A stretch of 64,000 nucleotides of DNA from the NCBI GenBank assembly GCA_902780135.1, contig CACZEK010000001.1, positions 230,841-294,840 of the forward strand. Reading direction: 5' to 3'. Positions 34,530-43,500 of the stretch are shown piece by piece. Both the position numbers and the translations under genes were made by a program. The notes beneath the pieces were generated by a model. The model was not told the origin of the DNA and searched no databases. It saw nothing but the letters and a program-made list of their open reading frames with translations. The stretch is from an uncultured bacterium. GTDB taxonomy: Bacteria; Verrucomicrobiota; Lentisphaeria; Victivallales; UBA1829. Within the stretch, counting starts at the first letter, position 1. Every line of letters begins with the position of its first letter.

Positions 34530-35564
34530 CTATTTCGTTTCCTCTTCCGGCTTCCCGGACATAAGCTGAGCGTTCTTGAGGGCTTCCTCGACTGCCTCGG
34601 GGTCCGGTTCGGCGGTCATGTTCGAGATCAGGTTCCACGCGTCGGAGATGTTGACCGGGATCGTGATGTCGACGTCTTTCCCGGTCGCGGAAATGCGCGG
34701 CGGCGTTTCCGTCCCGGTGGCGGGCTTCACCTCGGACAGGAACGGCTTCGCGATGGTCACGAATGCCGCGGCGTCGGATTCCGACTTGAACGAGAAGATG
34801 CCGTTGAGCTTCATCTCCTGCCCCGCCACGCGGACCGAGAGCGCGATCTCCTTCATCTTCTTCAGAAACTCGGCGACTTTCTCCGTATCGTCCGTGAACT
34901 TGAAACTGGCTATTTTTTCCGGGTCGACGATGCAGGCGAACGCGAGATCCTGTCCGCTCATCCTCTTGATCGCCGGGGATGGCTCCGAATACGTGCTCAG
35001 CACTTTTTTCTGCGCGGCGTCCTGGGAGTTGATGTTGATGCGGAACTGGATCTGGTTGGGCTTGACCGGGACAAACATGCAGTCGAAGCCGGAAACGCTG
35101 TCCGCGCCGGACATGGCGACGGAATAGAAATCCAGGTCGCCCTGCTTGCTCATCTGCGAGGAGACGCCGTCATTGCCTTTCAGGTTCTCCATCAGCTTGT
35201 CGATGTCCCCCGTCAGGTCGCCGGAAATGTTCGCGACTCCGTCCACCATGCCGCTGAAGGGCTCCACGGAAACGATCCGGAGGTTGCCCATCAGCTCCAT
35301 GTCGCGGTCCTTCGTGCTGAAGAGCTGACCCTTCCCCGCCTGGGTCTTCTGCGCGATGGCGTCGTTCTTGTCCTTCTGGATCCGGTCCCACAGGCCCTTC
35401 TCCATCGCCTTCTCCGCCTGTTTCGTGTTGATGTAGATGCAGATGTCCGCCGTGGGGTCGGCATATCCCCAGAGGGATTCCTCCTGGGCATCGGCGCACA
35501 GGGGGATCAGGCACGCCGCGGACAGCAGCAGGGCCGCGCAAAAAGAATGGTTCCGGTCAAGCAT
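34530..35564 (-). CDS. secreted hypothetical protein of the pilus operon
   Basis: This 344-residue protein has a classical signal peptide (cleavage after about residue 26, CADA/Q) without lipobox. The mature part is soluble, moderately acidic, and has two similar-looking alpha/beta halves (about 30-170 and 175-320). No known domain is recognised. Its start overlaps the PP2C gene stop by 8 bp, and AGGA lies 6 nt before the ATG, so it is translated as part of the Tad operon. It may be a periplasmic component or substrate. Confidence 0.75.
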   Translation of the reverse strand: MLDRNHSFCAALLLSAACLIPLCADAQEESLWGYADPTADICIYINTKQAEKAMEKGLWDRIQKDKNDAIAQKTQAGKGQLFSTKDRDMELMGNLRIVSVEPFSGMVDGVANISGDLTGDIDKLMENLKGNDGVSSQMSKQGDLDFYSVAMSGADSVSGFDCMFVPVKPNQIQFRININSQDAAQKKVLSTYSEPSPAIKRMSGQDLAFACIVDPEKIASFKFTDDTEKVAEFLKKMKEIALSVRVAGQEMKLNGIFSFKSESDAAAFVTIAKPFLSEVKPATGTETPPRISATGKDVDITIPVNISDAWNLISNMTAEPDPEAVEEALKNAQLMSGKPEEETK

Positions 35565-36426
35565 GGTCGATCCTTTCTTCCGCTATCTTGAGCAGGTATT
35601 TGTTTTCCTGGAGCTCCTCTTCCGTCGGGTTCTCCGGCGGCGGGAAGGAATCCCCCGCCTGGCAGAGGATCATGGTGAAATTGTCGCGCGCGCCGGCAGC
35701 GAGGACGCGTTCGGACAGCGCCACGGCCTTCCTCTCCGTCGATTCGTTGTCCCGGAAGATCTGCCGGATCTCCTCGTCCTTCAGCATCGTCGTCACGCCG
35801 TCGCTGCAGAGCATCAGCAGATCGCCCGGCTCGATCTCCGTCTCGTCCCACTCGGGCAGGACGTTGTCGGAGACCCCGATGGAACGTGTCAGGACGTGGG
35901 AGAACGGGGAATTGGTGTGGTCCATCATCAGCGAGCCGTCGGTCTTCGCCCCTTTTTTCTGGAGCGACAGGGCAAGCTCCGCGCCGACGGTGTGGTCGCG
36001 GGTCAGCTGCTGGAGCTCTCCGCCGCGGAACCGGTAGATGCGGCTGTCCCCCACATGGCACAGGAGCGCGCGCCCCGGCTGCCAGGTGTCGAGCAGGAGC
36101 AGGACCAGCGTCGCGCCCATCTGCGAATAGTTGTGCGACTGGGAATACGCGCGGATCGTCCGGTTCGCGCGGTGGATCGCCTGCTGGACCGCGTACTTGC
36201 GGCTGCCGGGGGAATCCGGGGCGGACCCCTCAATGGCGTCGGAAACGGTTTCCACGACGATCTGGCTGGCGATCTCGCCGTCGCTGCCGCCGCCCATGCC
36301 GTCGGACACGATATAGCAGCCGTCCTGCCCGACGTCCATGAAGGAATCCTCGTTCTCCCGGCGGACGAGGCCGGGGTGCGAGAAGGACGCTGTTTCGATC
36401 CAGTTGAACTGTTCTGTCTGATTCAT
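35557..36426 (-). CDS. PP2C-family Ser/Thr protein phosphatase
   Basis: This cytoplasmic metal-dependent phosphatase of 289 residues dephosphorylates Ser/Thr. It shows the ordered PPM motifs: RRENEDSF (about 22-29), VSDGMGGG (about 41-48, metal Asp), GDSRIYR (about 125), LCSDGVTTML (about 205) and GARDNFTMI (about 246, metal Asp-Asn). The start overlaps the stop of the upstream gene (ATGA). It lies within the Tad pilus operon, close to FHA proteins and kinases. By analogy with PppA of type VI secretion it may reverse the phosphorylation read by the FHA domains; that role is inferred. Confidence 0.92.
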   Translation of the reverse strand: MNQTEQFNWIETASFSHPGLVRRENEDSFMDVGQDGCYIVSDGMGGGSDGEIASQIVVETVSDAIEGSAPDSPGSRKYAVQQAIHRANRTIRAYSQSHNYSQMGATLVLLLLDTWQPGRALLCHVGDSRIYRFRGGELQQLTRDHTVGAELALSLQKKGAKTDGSLMMDHTNSPFSHVLTRSIGVSDNVLPEWDETEIEPGDLLMLCSDGVTTMLKDEEIRQIFRDNESTERKAVALSERVLAAGARDNFTMILCQAGDSFPPPENPTEEELQENKYLLKIAEERIDHA

Positions 36427-36764
36427 TTGGTCACACCGTAGGAAAAGAATGTTTTTTTCCCGCCCTCGCTCCAGAGCATCACGATCAGGGTCTCCTTGTC
36501 CTTGACGAACGACAGGATCACCTGCTTTTCCCCCTTCTCGTCCACCGGGATCTCGTACTGGAACCGGTATCCTTTTTTCAGGATGGACTCCTTCAGAAGC
36601 TTTTTGGACGCGGGCAGCGCGGACTCCAGCATGCCGTTGAACGCCCACGTCTTGCCGCTGTCGTCCCGGCTGATGACCGTGGTATTTTTCGGAAGCTCGA
36701 ACGGATCGGCCGCAAAGGACGCGGCCGCCGCGAACAGGAGGCAAAGGAAAAGCGGTTTCTTCAT
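36423..36764 (-). CDS. small secreted hypothetical protein
   Basis: The protein of 113 residues has a signal peptide (cleavage about residue 19, SFA/A). The rest is a compact, basic alpha/beta domain. No family is recognised. It overlaps the PP2C start by 4 bp (ATGA) and follows the G-D repeat protein by 22 bp, which makes it part of the Tad operon. Confidence 0.7.
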   Translation of the reverse strand: MKKPLFLCLLFAAAASFAADPFELPKNTTVISRDDSGKTWAFNGMLESALPASKKLLKESILKKGYRFQYEIPVDEKGEKQVILSFVKDKETLIVMLWSEGGKKTFFSYGVTK

Positions 36765-36786
36765 ATTAGGTACGGTACTCCTTCCG

Positions 36787-37404
36787 TCAGAACATCTGTT
36801 TCAGGTTGTCAAGGCCTTCTTCTATGTTGGAAAAATCGCCGTTGAACAAAGACTTGACCTCGTCGACCACCGATTCCCCGCTGAACATCCACAGGATCCG
36901 GTAGTGCGGGATGTTCGGGCCGATCAGCGCCCCCTGCATGGAGGACGCCAGGCCGTTCAGGGTTTCCTGGATGCTGCCGATCTCGGGGATGGAGAGGAGG
37001 TCGCCCAGCATGTCCCCGAACATGTCGTTGGCGAAATCGCCGACCGCGTCGCCCACCAGGTCGCTCACCAGGTCGCCGGCATAATCGCCCGCCATGTCCC
37101 CCAGCATGCCGCCCCCAAGCATGCCGCCGACCAGGTCGCTCGTCATGTCTCCGGCGAAATCGCCTGCCGCGTCGCCCACCAGGTCGCCGCCCTTCGAGGC
37201 GATGGAGTCCGCCACCGAAGAGACCAGGTCGCCGCTGGAAGCGGAATCGTGCGGCGCGGACACGGAATCGCCGGACAGGATCCCGGAACCGGAGCCGGAA
37301 AGCTCCGCCAGGTCCACGAATTCGCCCTGGGCGAAAGCCGCCCGCGGGGCCGCAAGCGGAAGCATCAGAAGCAGGAACAGAATCGTCTTTGCCGTTTTTT
37401 TCAT
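36787..37404 (-). CDS. secreted protein with G-D-x-x tetrapeptide repeats
   Basis: This 205-residue protein has a signal peptide (about 1-26). Residues 55-140 are built from a four-residue period: G/S-D followed by two mostly hydrophobic residues (GDLV, GDAA, GDFA, GDMT, SDLV and so on), about 18 tetrads. Read as a helix this gives an Asp stripe winding slowly around the helix; read as beta, a calcium-binding-like solenoid; neither is proven. The C-terminal 60 residues are ordinary and end with a conserved-looking WMFSGES segment. The gene lies 4 bp after the TadE-like gene in the Tad operon, so it may be exported with the pilus or form its envelope channel. Confidence 0.75.
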   Translation of the reverse strand: MKKTAKTILFLLLMLPLAAPRAAFAQGEFVDLAELSGSGSGILSGDSVSAPHDSASSGDLVSSVADSIASKGGDLVGDAAGDFAGDMTSDLVGGMLGGGMLGDMAGDYAGDLVSDLVGDAVGDFANDMFGDMLGDLLSIPEIGSIQETLNGLASSMQGALIGPNIPHYRILWMFSGESVVDEVKSLFNGDFSNIEEGLDNLKQMF

Positions 37405-37408
37405 CGCG

Positions 37409-38233
37409 TCACATCCCCAGAAGAAGCCTGGCGTCGCCCAGAGAGCCGTTCGACGGCCACGAGCGGTTGACCGTGTTGTCCATGAAAAGATCGTTGACCG
37501 TCTTGACCTTGTCCCGGTCCGTTTCGCGACGGCGCATCAGCAGCATCTCCCCGTTCACGTCTTTCCTTTTTTCGCCTTTCTTCGACGCTTCCCGGCCGCG
37601 CGTGAACGTGAGCGTGCTCTGGTAGAGCGGCACGGTCCCGTCTCCGCCCTCGGCGGGGAAAAGGACGCTCGACAGCCCGACGGCTCCGATGTAGACCGCC
37701 GAGACCTTGGTCATCTTCAGCTCCATGTTGCCGGAACGGAGGTCCATGTAGCCGTTCTCCAGCTTGTCCTGCAGCAGCCCGCCGGACAAGGCGGAAAGCC
37801 CCTCCGCGATGCTGCCGCCGGTCGACAGCTCCACGCCGTTTTCCTTGAAGGACGAGGGCGCGCTGCCCCAGAATTGCGGGCTGTCCGTCTTCTTGTCGCT
37901 CTTTTTCGAGGAATACGTCTGATAGTCGTCCCCGAAGCTCCACATCGGCTCGCCCGACATTCCCTTCTCCAGGGCGTTGCGGGCTTCGAAGAACTGCACC
38001 GCGCTGCCGTACACCGCCTTGTTGATCAGCCCCTGGCTGTCGTAGCGGTCGTCCTGAAGCCACGCCAGATTGCGGTTCGCCTCCTGCAGATGAAGCCGCG
38101 CCATGGAGACGTCGAACACCATGAACGTGCCGCCGAAGATCAGCAGCCAGATCGGGAGCATCAGGCAGAACTCCATCAGGACCGAGCCGCGCTCCGATCT
38201 CATGGCATGAATGTATTCCGAGGCGTTTCTCAT
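37409..38233 (-). CDS. TadE-like pseudopilin
   Basis: The 274 residues begin with a short basic leader and the prepilin motif ERG/SVLMEF: cleavage after Gly, Glu at +5, then an uninterrupted hydrophobic helix of about 22 residues (LMLPIWLLIFGG). This is the TadE/TadF minor-pilin pattern processed by TadV. The remainder is a periplasmic domain with no recognised fold. Its ATG overlaps the stop of the large TadG-like gene (ATGA). Confidence 0.85.
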   Translation of the reverse strand: MRNASEYIHAMRSERGSVLMEFCLMLPIWLLIFGGTFMVFDVSMARLHLQEANRNLAWLQDDRYDSQGLINKAVYGSAVQFFEARNALEKGMSGEPMWSFGDDYQTYSSKKSDKKTDSPQFWGSAPSSFKENGVELSTGGSIAEGLSALSGGLLQDKLENGYMDLRSGNMELKMTKVSAVYIGAVGLSSVLFPAEGGDGTVPLYQSTLTFTRGREASKKGEKRKDVNGEMLLMRRRETDRDKVKTVNDLFMDNTVNRSWPSNGSLGDARLLLGM

Positions 38234-41200
38234 AGGATGCGGTCCTTCAAAATGGTGAATACGTCGATGGTCTTCTCTTCCTTCCCCGTCGGGACCTTGC
38301 TGTTCAGGTTCAGCCCGTCGTCCTTGGCCGCGGAGAGCCCCGTGCTGACCAGCCCGGGCACGGCGTCGTGGAACATGTCTTCGAAGAAGGACGCCTTCGC
38401 CGGCTTCCAGCCGCCCTTGATAAACGGATTGTCCGTGGCGAGGGACGCCGGCGATTTCGCCAGCGAATCCCACATCCAGCTTTCGCCGTTGCCGATCACG
38501 TCGCCGTTTTTCTGGTCGCCGGCGAACTCGCACCGCGCGGAGCGGTCCTGTTCGTTGAACACCTGCCCGCCCGACTTGCCGCCGGAGGCTTTGCCCGTGT
38601 GGAGGACCGCCTTCCGCGAAGCGTAGCGCAGCGGGATGAGCGTGGCGTCCCAGTCGGTCTCGCAGAGATTCCAGAGATTGCGGAACTGGACCTGGTTCTT
38701 CCCGCACGGGCAGCCGTTCCAGATGGGGATCTCGCTCTGTTTTTTGTCCGGGTTGTAGAACCTGGAGATCGCGTTCGGGTTGTCGCCGTGGTCGTCGCCC
38801 CAGGCTTCGGGGGTGCCCCACTTGTTGCCGTCCTGCGAATAGACGTACGCCGAACTGCGGTAGCTGAGGTTTTCCGCGTCGCAGGTGGAGTCGTACGTGA
38901 TCTGGTACTGGCGCTCCTGGTCGAACTCCCCGTTGCGGCGGGTGTGCCGGACGCCCGCGCGCGCGGCCGCCATGGTCCACATGTAGTTGCCTTTCGGGAT
39001 ATTGAACGCGGAAAGCACGGTCTTGTCCGCGTCGGCCTGCGTCCCGGCGTTCGGGTTCCAGAGGTTCATGAGCTGGACCAGCGGATTGGTGTGCTTCATC
39101 GCCGCGCCGACCACGATCGTGCCGTCGCCCGCGAAGAAACGTTCGTTCAGCACCCACGGCTTGCAGACCGCGCCGACGTACCGGTTGTTGAGGAGCTCCT
39201 TGTCGTCGCCGTAGATGCGGGCGTGTCCGCGGATCAGGCCGGGATAGCAGATGTGCCCGAGGATCGGGACGCAGTCCGCGATGCCGTCGAAGAACATCGC
39301 GCAGCTTTCGTATTCCTTGCGCGAGAACGTGCGGTCCGACTCGTCGCCCCACAGAGCCTTCATCGGGCGGATGAAGCCGTCCGTCAGGTCGGTCATGTTG
39401 TTGTTCATGTACCCGTGCTTGCCGCCGGAAATGGTCCTCGGGATCAGCGGCGGGATCACGTGGAATCCGGACGGCTCGTTGCCGCAGAACCACTTCGGCA
39501 GGCCGAAGTGCAGGTAGCCGTCGACGGAAATGTCGATGGAAATGCCGAGGAACTTGATCTCCAGGTCCGCGGACGGAAGGTCGCAGTAGATGTACGGATA
39601 GTCGAATATGAGGCAGACGAGGTAGGTGAAGCCCTTGGTCGCGCAGATCCACTTGCCGGATCCCCAGCGGTATTCGGAGTAAAGGGCGGACGTCGGGCTG
39701 GTGATCGTCTCGCACATCGGATATTTCGCGTAGTCCAGCTTCGGGTCGTTCTCGCACGACGGATGCACGTCCAGGAAATTCCCCAGCATGTTGCCCAGCA
39801 CGTTCGAGATCGCGTTCGCGATGAGGTTCACGCCCTGCTCCATGACGCTGCTGCTGCCCTCCGACTCGTGCCCGGCGAACGCCGAATGGGACCCGCCGTC
39901 TGCGCCGTCCAGAGGACTGGAGTACGGATTCTCCTTGCCTTCCTCCTGCTGGCTGTCGTGGATCTCCTTCATGCGGTCCTCCAGGTCGGCCCGGTTGTCG
40001 ATGCCGTGCGAGGAGCCCTTGCCGCCGCCACCGCCGCCCATGGACGATCCGCTCAGATACCCTTTCACCATATTGGTCAGATTGTTGGTGATGTTCATGA
40101 AGTCCATCAGGTGGTTGCCGCGCCAGACCGCGCCCTTCTTGTCCGTGCTGCCCTTCGATACGAACCCGGCGTTGTTCTCGTTCAGGTTGGCGTCCTTGTA
40201 GACGCGCTGGATCCCGGGCATGCCCTCGTCGCGCACCATGGTGGCCTTGTGAAACTCCGCGGACTCCTTGAACGAGACGCCGCTCAGCTTGGAGTCGCCG
40301 GAATGGTCCTTGCCGTCGCTGTAGAGCGCCTTCCCGCGGATGAACCACTGGTCCAGGCCGGCCGCCAGGCCGTTCGGGCCGAGGATCGGGAAATGCTCCG
40401 TGAGGGTCTTGGACGCCGAATTCGGAGACGGCATGTTCAGGAACATCATCTCCTCGGCTTCGGTGTTGTGCAGCGGCGAGAAGAACGACTTGGGCGCGGC
40501 GCTTTTCTCCTCCGTGTCGTACGGGTTCTTCCCTTCCGGGATCTGGATGCTGATGTAGTAGTCCTTCAGCGCGTCCGACGGGTCCACGCGGGGATCCGCG
40601 AGCATTGCCTTCAGCACGCTTTCGGCGGTCATCTTCATGGACACGGTCATTTGGCTGTTGATGCGCGCCAGAGCGCTGTTCAGGTTGTTGATGTTCGACT
40701 TGTCGTAGTCGATCAGCTTGCCGAGCTTCTCGCCCCATCCGGCGGGGGAATTGCCGTCGTCGAGGAATTTGAGCGCGGACAGGACCTTTTTGAGGTTGTC
40801 ATAGGTGGTCAGCTTGTCGGTCGCCGTCTCGATCGCGGACGTCGCCATCTGGTTCAGGAAATCTTCGTTCTTCGGATGGTTGAGGCGGATGATATGGCCC
40901 GTGCGGTTCTCGACCTCCAGTCCGCACCACCAGCCGTGCCCCTCCTCGCCGTGTTTCACGGGCTCGACGTCGCCGCCCATATAGCCGGAGCAGTCCAGGT
41001 CGAGGATGACCGAGATCACGCCGGAGACTGCCGCCTCCAGCAGCGCCCACCAGCCGAGCTCCTTGTCCACCGCCAGGACCAGGTTCGCGTTGTAGTTCTC
41101 CGCGTTCTCCAGGTCCTCCCCGAACCGTTTGCACGTGAGCTTCAGCCAGCGGTAGGTCGCATAGTCCATCTGGCGGTTGGTCATCTGAACGTAGCTCCAC

Positions 41201-41448
41201 GCCATCGCCCGGTTCACGACCGCCATGCGGCTCAGGCCGTCCGCCTGGACGACCGCCGCGGAATAGGCGGCCGCGTCGCAGGCGTTCTGCATCCGGATGC
41301 GCTGGTGGATGGTCTCGCCCACGGCGTAGACGAAGGCGCAGAGGACGAAGATGAAGAGGAAGATCGCCAGCGTGGACATGACCACGAATCCGTCGTCGCG
41401 GCGGATCGCGGAAAAGCGGTTTGCGATGTATCGGGACAGCGTCTTCAT
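38230..41448 (-). CDS. very large TadG-like pilus assembly protein (1072 aa)
   Basis: The N-terminus resembles TadG: a basic segment, then DDGFVVMSTLAIFLFIFVLCAF as an N-terminal membrane helix with prepilin-like Gly, followed by QNACDAAAYSAAVVQADG, the conserved segment after the helix in TadG proteins. The remaining 1000 residues are extracytoplasmic, rich in Asn, Gly, Trp and Cys, with Gly-rich patches (GGGGGGKG near 470) and many aromatic residues. Typical TadG proteins are 400-600 residues, so this is about twice as long. It starts 1 bp from the upstream TadE stop and overlaps the downstream TadE start. Confidence 0.82.
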   Translation of the reverse strand: MKTLSRYIANRFSAIRRDDGFVVMSTLAIFLFIFVLCAFVYAVGETIHQRIRMQNACDAAAYSAAVVQADGLSRMAVVNRAMAWSYVQMTNRQMDYATYRWLKLTCKRFGEDLENAENYNANLVLAVDKELGWWALLEAAVSGVISVILDLDCSGYMGGDVEPVKHGEEGHGWWCGLEVENRTGHIIRLNHPKNEDFLNQMATSAIETATDKLTTYDNLKKVLSALKFLDDGNSPAGWGEKLGKLIDYDKSNINNLNSALARINSQMTVSMKMTAESVLKAMLADPRVDPSDALKDYYISIQIPEGKNPYDTEEKSAAPKSFFSPLHNTEAEEMMFLNMPSPNSASKTLTEHFPILGPNGLAAGLDQWFIRGKALYSDGKDHSGDSKLSGVSFKESAEFHKATMVRDEGMPGIQRVYKDANLNENNAGFVSKGSTDKKGAVWRGNHLMDFMNITNNLTNMVKGYLSGSSMGGGGGGKGSSHGIDNRADLEDRMKEIHDSQQEEGKENPYSSPLDGADGGSHSAFAGHESEGSSSVMEQGVNLIANAISNVLGNMLGNFLDVHPSCENDPKLDYAKYPMCETITSPTSALYSEYRWGSGKWICATKGFTYLVCLIFDYPYIYCDLPSADLEIKFLGISIDISVDGYLHFGLPKWFCGNEPSGFHVIPPLIPRTISGGKHGYMNNNMTDLTDGFIRPMKALWGDESDRTFSRKEYESCAMFFDGIADCVPILGHICYPGLIRGHARIYGDDKELLNNRYVGAVCKPWVLNERFFAGDGTIVVGAAMKHTNPLVQLMNLWNPNAGTQADADKTVLSAFNIPKGNYMWTMAAARAGVRHTRRNGEFDQERQYQITYDSTCDAENLSYRSSAYVYSQDGNKWGTPEAWGDDHGDNPNAISRFYNPDKKQSEIPIWNGCPCGKNQVQFRNLWNLCETDWDATLIPLRYASRKAVLHTGKASGGKSGGQVFNEQDRSARCEFAGDQKNGDVIGNGESWMWDSLAKSPASLATDNPFIKGGWKPAKASFFEDMFHDAVPGLVSTGLSAAKDDGLNLNSKVPTGKEEKTIDVFTILKDRIL

Positions 41449-41449
41449 A

Positions 41450-42295
41450 TCACTCGCTCATCCCCATCAGCGCCTTGTCCTCTCCGGGCATCAGAGGATA
41501 GGTGTCGGTCTTGTAAGGTTTCGCCATGGTGCAGCTTTCCTCCAGCACCATGCTGTAATAGCGCCACGGACCCGAATCCGTGTAGTTGCCGTGCGCGACA
41601 AGGTTGGCATGGACGACGTCGCCGTTCGACGCCGTGAAGCCGCCCACGCCGACGGAGTCCTCCGTGAGCATGGCGCCCCCGCCGCCCGGGACCGAATCGC
41701 TCGCCCCGTAGAAATACGCGACGACCGGACCTCCGAGCGGGATGAACAGCGGGCAGCGGAACCGGACGCGCACCGTCACGGCGGGAAGCTGCTCGTCGAT
41801 GGGAGCCTGCTGCCCTTTTCCGCCGGATTTCTTCCCGGAGGTGCCGCCGAGGTTCCCGTACTCGCTGACGTCCACGGACACCTGGTTGCGGACGTTGGAG
41901 GACAGCGGGACCGAATACGTCCCGACACGGAAGCTCATCAGCTCGTTCAGCGCGCCGTTGTTCGAGTAGAACAGCCCGCGTCCGCCGGACAGGTCGTACC
42001 CGCCGATGGACCAGCTGACCCACGACAGCACGGTGCATGCCGCCTGATGCACCACGCCCCGGCTGACGAATCCGCCGGTCTTACAGCCGCCGTCGCCCTG
42101 CTTTTCCGCGCCGTAGTCGGCGGGGTTGTAGACGAGCGCGGCGCGCGCGCCGCAGTACGCGGCATAGTATGTCATCTGTTTGGCGGTCCAGACAAAAGTC
42201 ATTTGGATCACGAAAAATACGATCAGCACAAAGAGGGGAAGCACCAGGACGGCTTCCAGCATAATGGAACCGTGTTCATCCTTGAACGTCGTCAT
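41450..42295 (-). CDS. tadE: TadE-family pseudopilin
   Basis: The 281-residue protein starts with EHG/SIMLEAVLVLPLFVLIVFFV, the prepilin cleavage site with Glu at +5 and a TadE-type hydrophobic helix. The rest is a periplasmic domain with paired Cys and Gly-rich loops. TadE is a minor pilin needed for Flp fibre formation in Tad systems. It overlaps the prepilin peptidase stop by 4 bp (ATGA). Confidence 0.87.
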   Translation of the reverse strand: MTTFKDEHGSIMLEAVLVLPLFVLIVFFVIQMTFVWTAKQMTYYAAYCGARAALVYNPADYGAEKQGDGGCKTGGFVSRGVVHQAACTVLSWVSWSIGGYDLSGGRGLFYSNNGALNELMSFRVGTYSVPLSSNVRNQVSVDVSEYGNLGGTSGKKSGGKGQQAPIDEQLPAVTVRVRFRCPLFIPLGGPVVAYFYGASDSVPGGGGAMLTEDSVGVGGFTASNGDVVHANLVAHGNYTDSGPWRYYSMVLEESCTMAKPYKTDTYPLMPGEDKALMGMSE

Positions 42296-42831
42296 GCCGG
42301 CTTCTCCACATAAAACGCATAGACAAGCGTGAAGACCGTCCCCAGCGCGATCGCAACGCCGAACGGCACACGCTCTTTTTCATCGCTTTTGTCAGGCAGG
42401 TTTTCCGCGCCTTGTCTGCGGTCGTACCGCCAGTCGAAAAGCGTGCGGAGCCAGTGTTTCAGACGGGACGATCTCACCCGCCCGAACGCCAGCATCCCCA
42501 AACCGAGAAACAGACCGGTCAGCGAGACGAAAAGCATTTCCGCCACGCAGTAACGCAGACCGGTGAAGATGCCGGCGGCCGCGATCATTTTCACGTCGCC
42601 GCCGCCGGCGCCTTTCATGAAGAAAGGGATCAGCAAAAAGAGGGCGCAGACAAGCCCCCCGAAGATCCCGTCCATGAGCCCCGGCACTCCGCCGAACAGG
42701 AACCGCCAGACCAGGCCGAGCACGGCAAGGCCCAGGGTGTAGGCGTTCGGCAGGCGACGATACTTGCAGTCGGTCCAGCAGAGGATCGCCAGGACCGGTA
42801 TCGTGATGCAGAGTGTGAAAACGGGTTGCAT
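42292..42831 (-). CDS. prepilin peptidase of the Tad system (CpaA/TadV)
   Basis: This inner-membrane aspartic protease of 179 residues cleaves the Flp and TadE/F leaders. Two catalytic aspartates are visible, in CWTDCKYRRLPN (about 21) and in GGGDVKM (about 79), the type IV leader peptidase signatures. About five to six helices are predicted. The size fits TadV, which lacks the methyltransferase domain of PilD. It is 22 bp downstream of the main pilin gene. Confidence 0.92.
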   Translation of the reverse strand: MQPVFTLCITIPVLAILCWTDCKYRRLPNAYTLGLAVLGLVWRFLFGGVPGLMDGIFGGLVCALFLLIPFFMKGAGGGDVKMIAAAGIFTGLRYCVAEMLFVSLTGLFLGLGMLAFGRVRSSRLKHWLRTLFDWRYDRRQGAENLPDKSDEKERVPFGVAIALGTVFTLVYAFYVEKPA

Positions 42832-42853
42832 GGACGGAATCCGTCAGGTTTTA

Positions 42854-43210
42854 TCAGTTGCTGGAGCTGTCGGCTTTCTGACGGTCGCCGGAGAAGTCGC
42901 CGCCGAGCTTGTTGCCGGCTTCGACCGCGGTGTCGTTCTGGGCCGCGAGCTTCGTCTGTTCCTGTCTGTTGGCTTCGCCGACCGCCTTCACGCCGGCGAC
43001 GTTGGTCTGGTTCATCGTCTGGTTCGTCTTGTCGAACATGTTGCGGAGGTTGCCGCCGAACACCATGACGAGTCCGACGACCGCGGCCGCGACGAGCAGC
43101 GCGATCACGATGTACTCCATTGCCACGGCGCCCTTCTCTTCACCGAGAAGGCGACGGAGCGTACGACCGCAAAGAGAGTTCTTTGCCCGATTGAAGTGCA
43201 GAGATTTCAT
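42854..43210 (-). CDS. Flp-family major pilin
   Basis: The 118-residue prepilin has a long basic leader, then EEKG/AVAMEYIVIALLVAAAV: cleavage after Gly, Glu-Tyr at +5/+6, the exact Flp motif. The helix is followed by an Asn/Gln/Ala-rich tail of about 55 residues, which makes it longer than typical Flp pilins of 50-70 residues. AAGGAG lies 6 nt before the ATG at 43210, with strong spacing, consistent with high expression. An in-frame extension upstream to 43624 is only read-through of antisense sequence. Confidence 0.9.
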   Translation of the reverse strand: MKSLHFNRAKNSLCGRTLRRLLGEEKGAVAMEYIVIALLVAAAVVGLVMVFGGNLRNMFDKTNQTMNQTNVAGVKAVGEANRQEQTKLAAQNDTAVEAGNKLGGDFSGDRQKADSSSN

Positions 43211-43290
43211 TTTTTTCTCCTTGGTTAAGGTGGTTTTTAGGTTATCAGCCGTTCGGCTTGTGTCTGATCTGTTCCGTTCTGTTCCGAAGT

Positions 43291-43500
43291 TTACGGCACC
43301 GGCAGGGCGATCCCGGTCAGCACGCGCTGGAAATACGCCACCAGCGGCTTTCCGAGGTCCTCCGTGAAGCCTTCGCCCGGTTCGAAGATCTGAAGCGCGA
43401 CAACGAGGAAGACGACGCCCACGGAAAGCATCAGGACGTATTCCAGGATCATGGAACCGTCCGCCTTGCCCAGATTTCCGAACAGACGCCGCATCGTCAT
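43291..43500 (-). CDS. second small Flp-type pilin
   Basis: The 69-residue protein has KADG/SMILEYVLMLSVGVVFLVV, also with Glu-Tyr at +5/+6 after the cleavage Gly, followed by one membrane helix and a short tail. It is therefore a second Flp-like pilin or minor pilin. AAGGAG lies 5 nt before its ATG, which overlaps the stop of the FHA gene (ATGA). It lies 80 bp upstream of the major pilin gene. Confidence 0.85.
   Translation of the reverse strand: MTMRRLFGNLGKADGSMILEYVLMLSVGVVFLVVALQIFEPGEGFTEDLGKPLVAYFQRVLTGIALPVP

Noticed and set aside
37409..40738. Long open frame joining the TadE-like gene upstream into the TadG-like gene
   Set aside because: The upstream part is out-of-frame shadow of the TadG-like gene; the prepilin motif and ATGA overlap fix the start at 38233.
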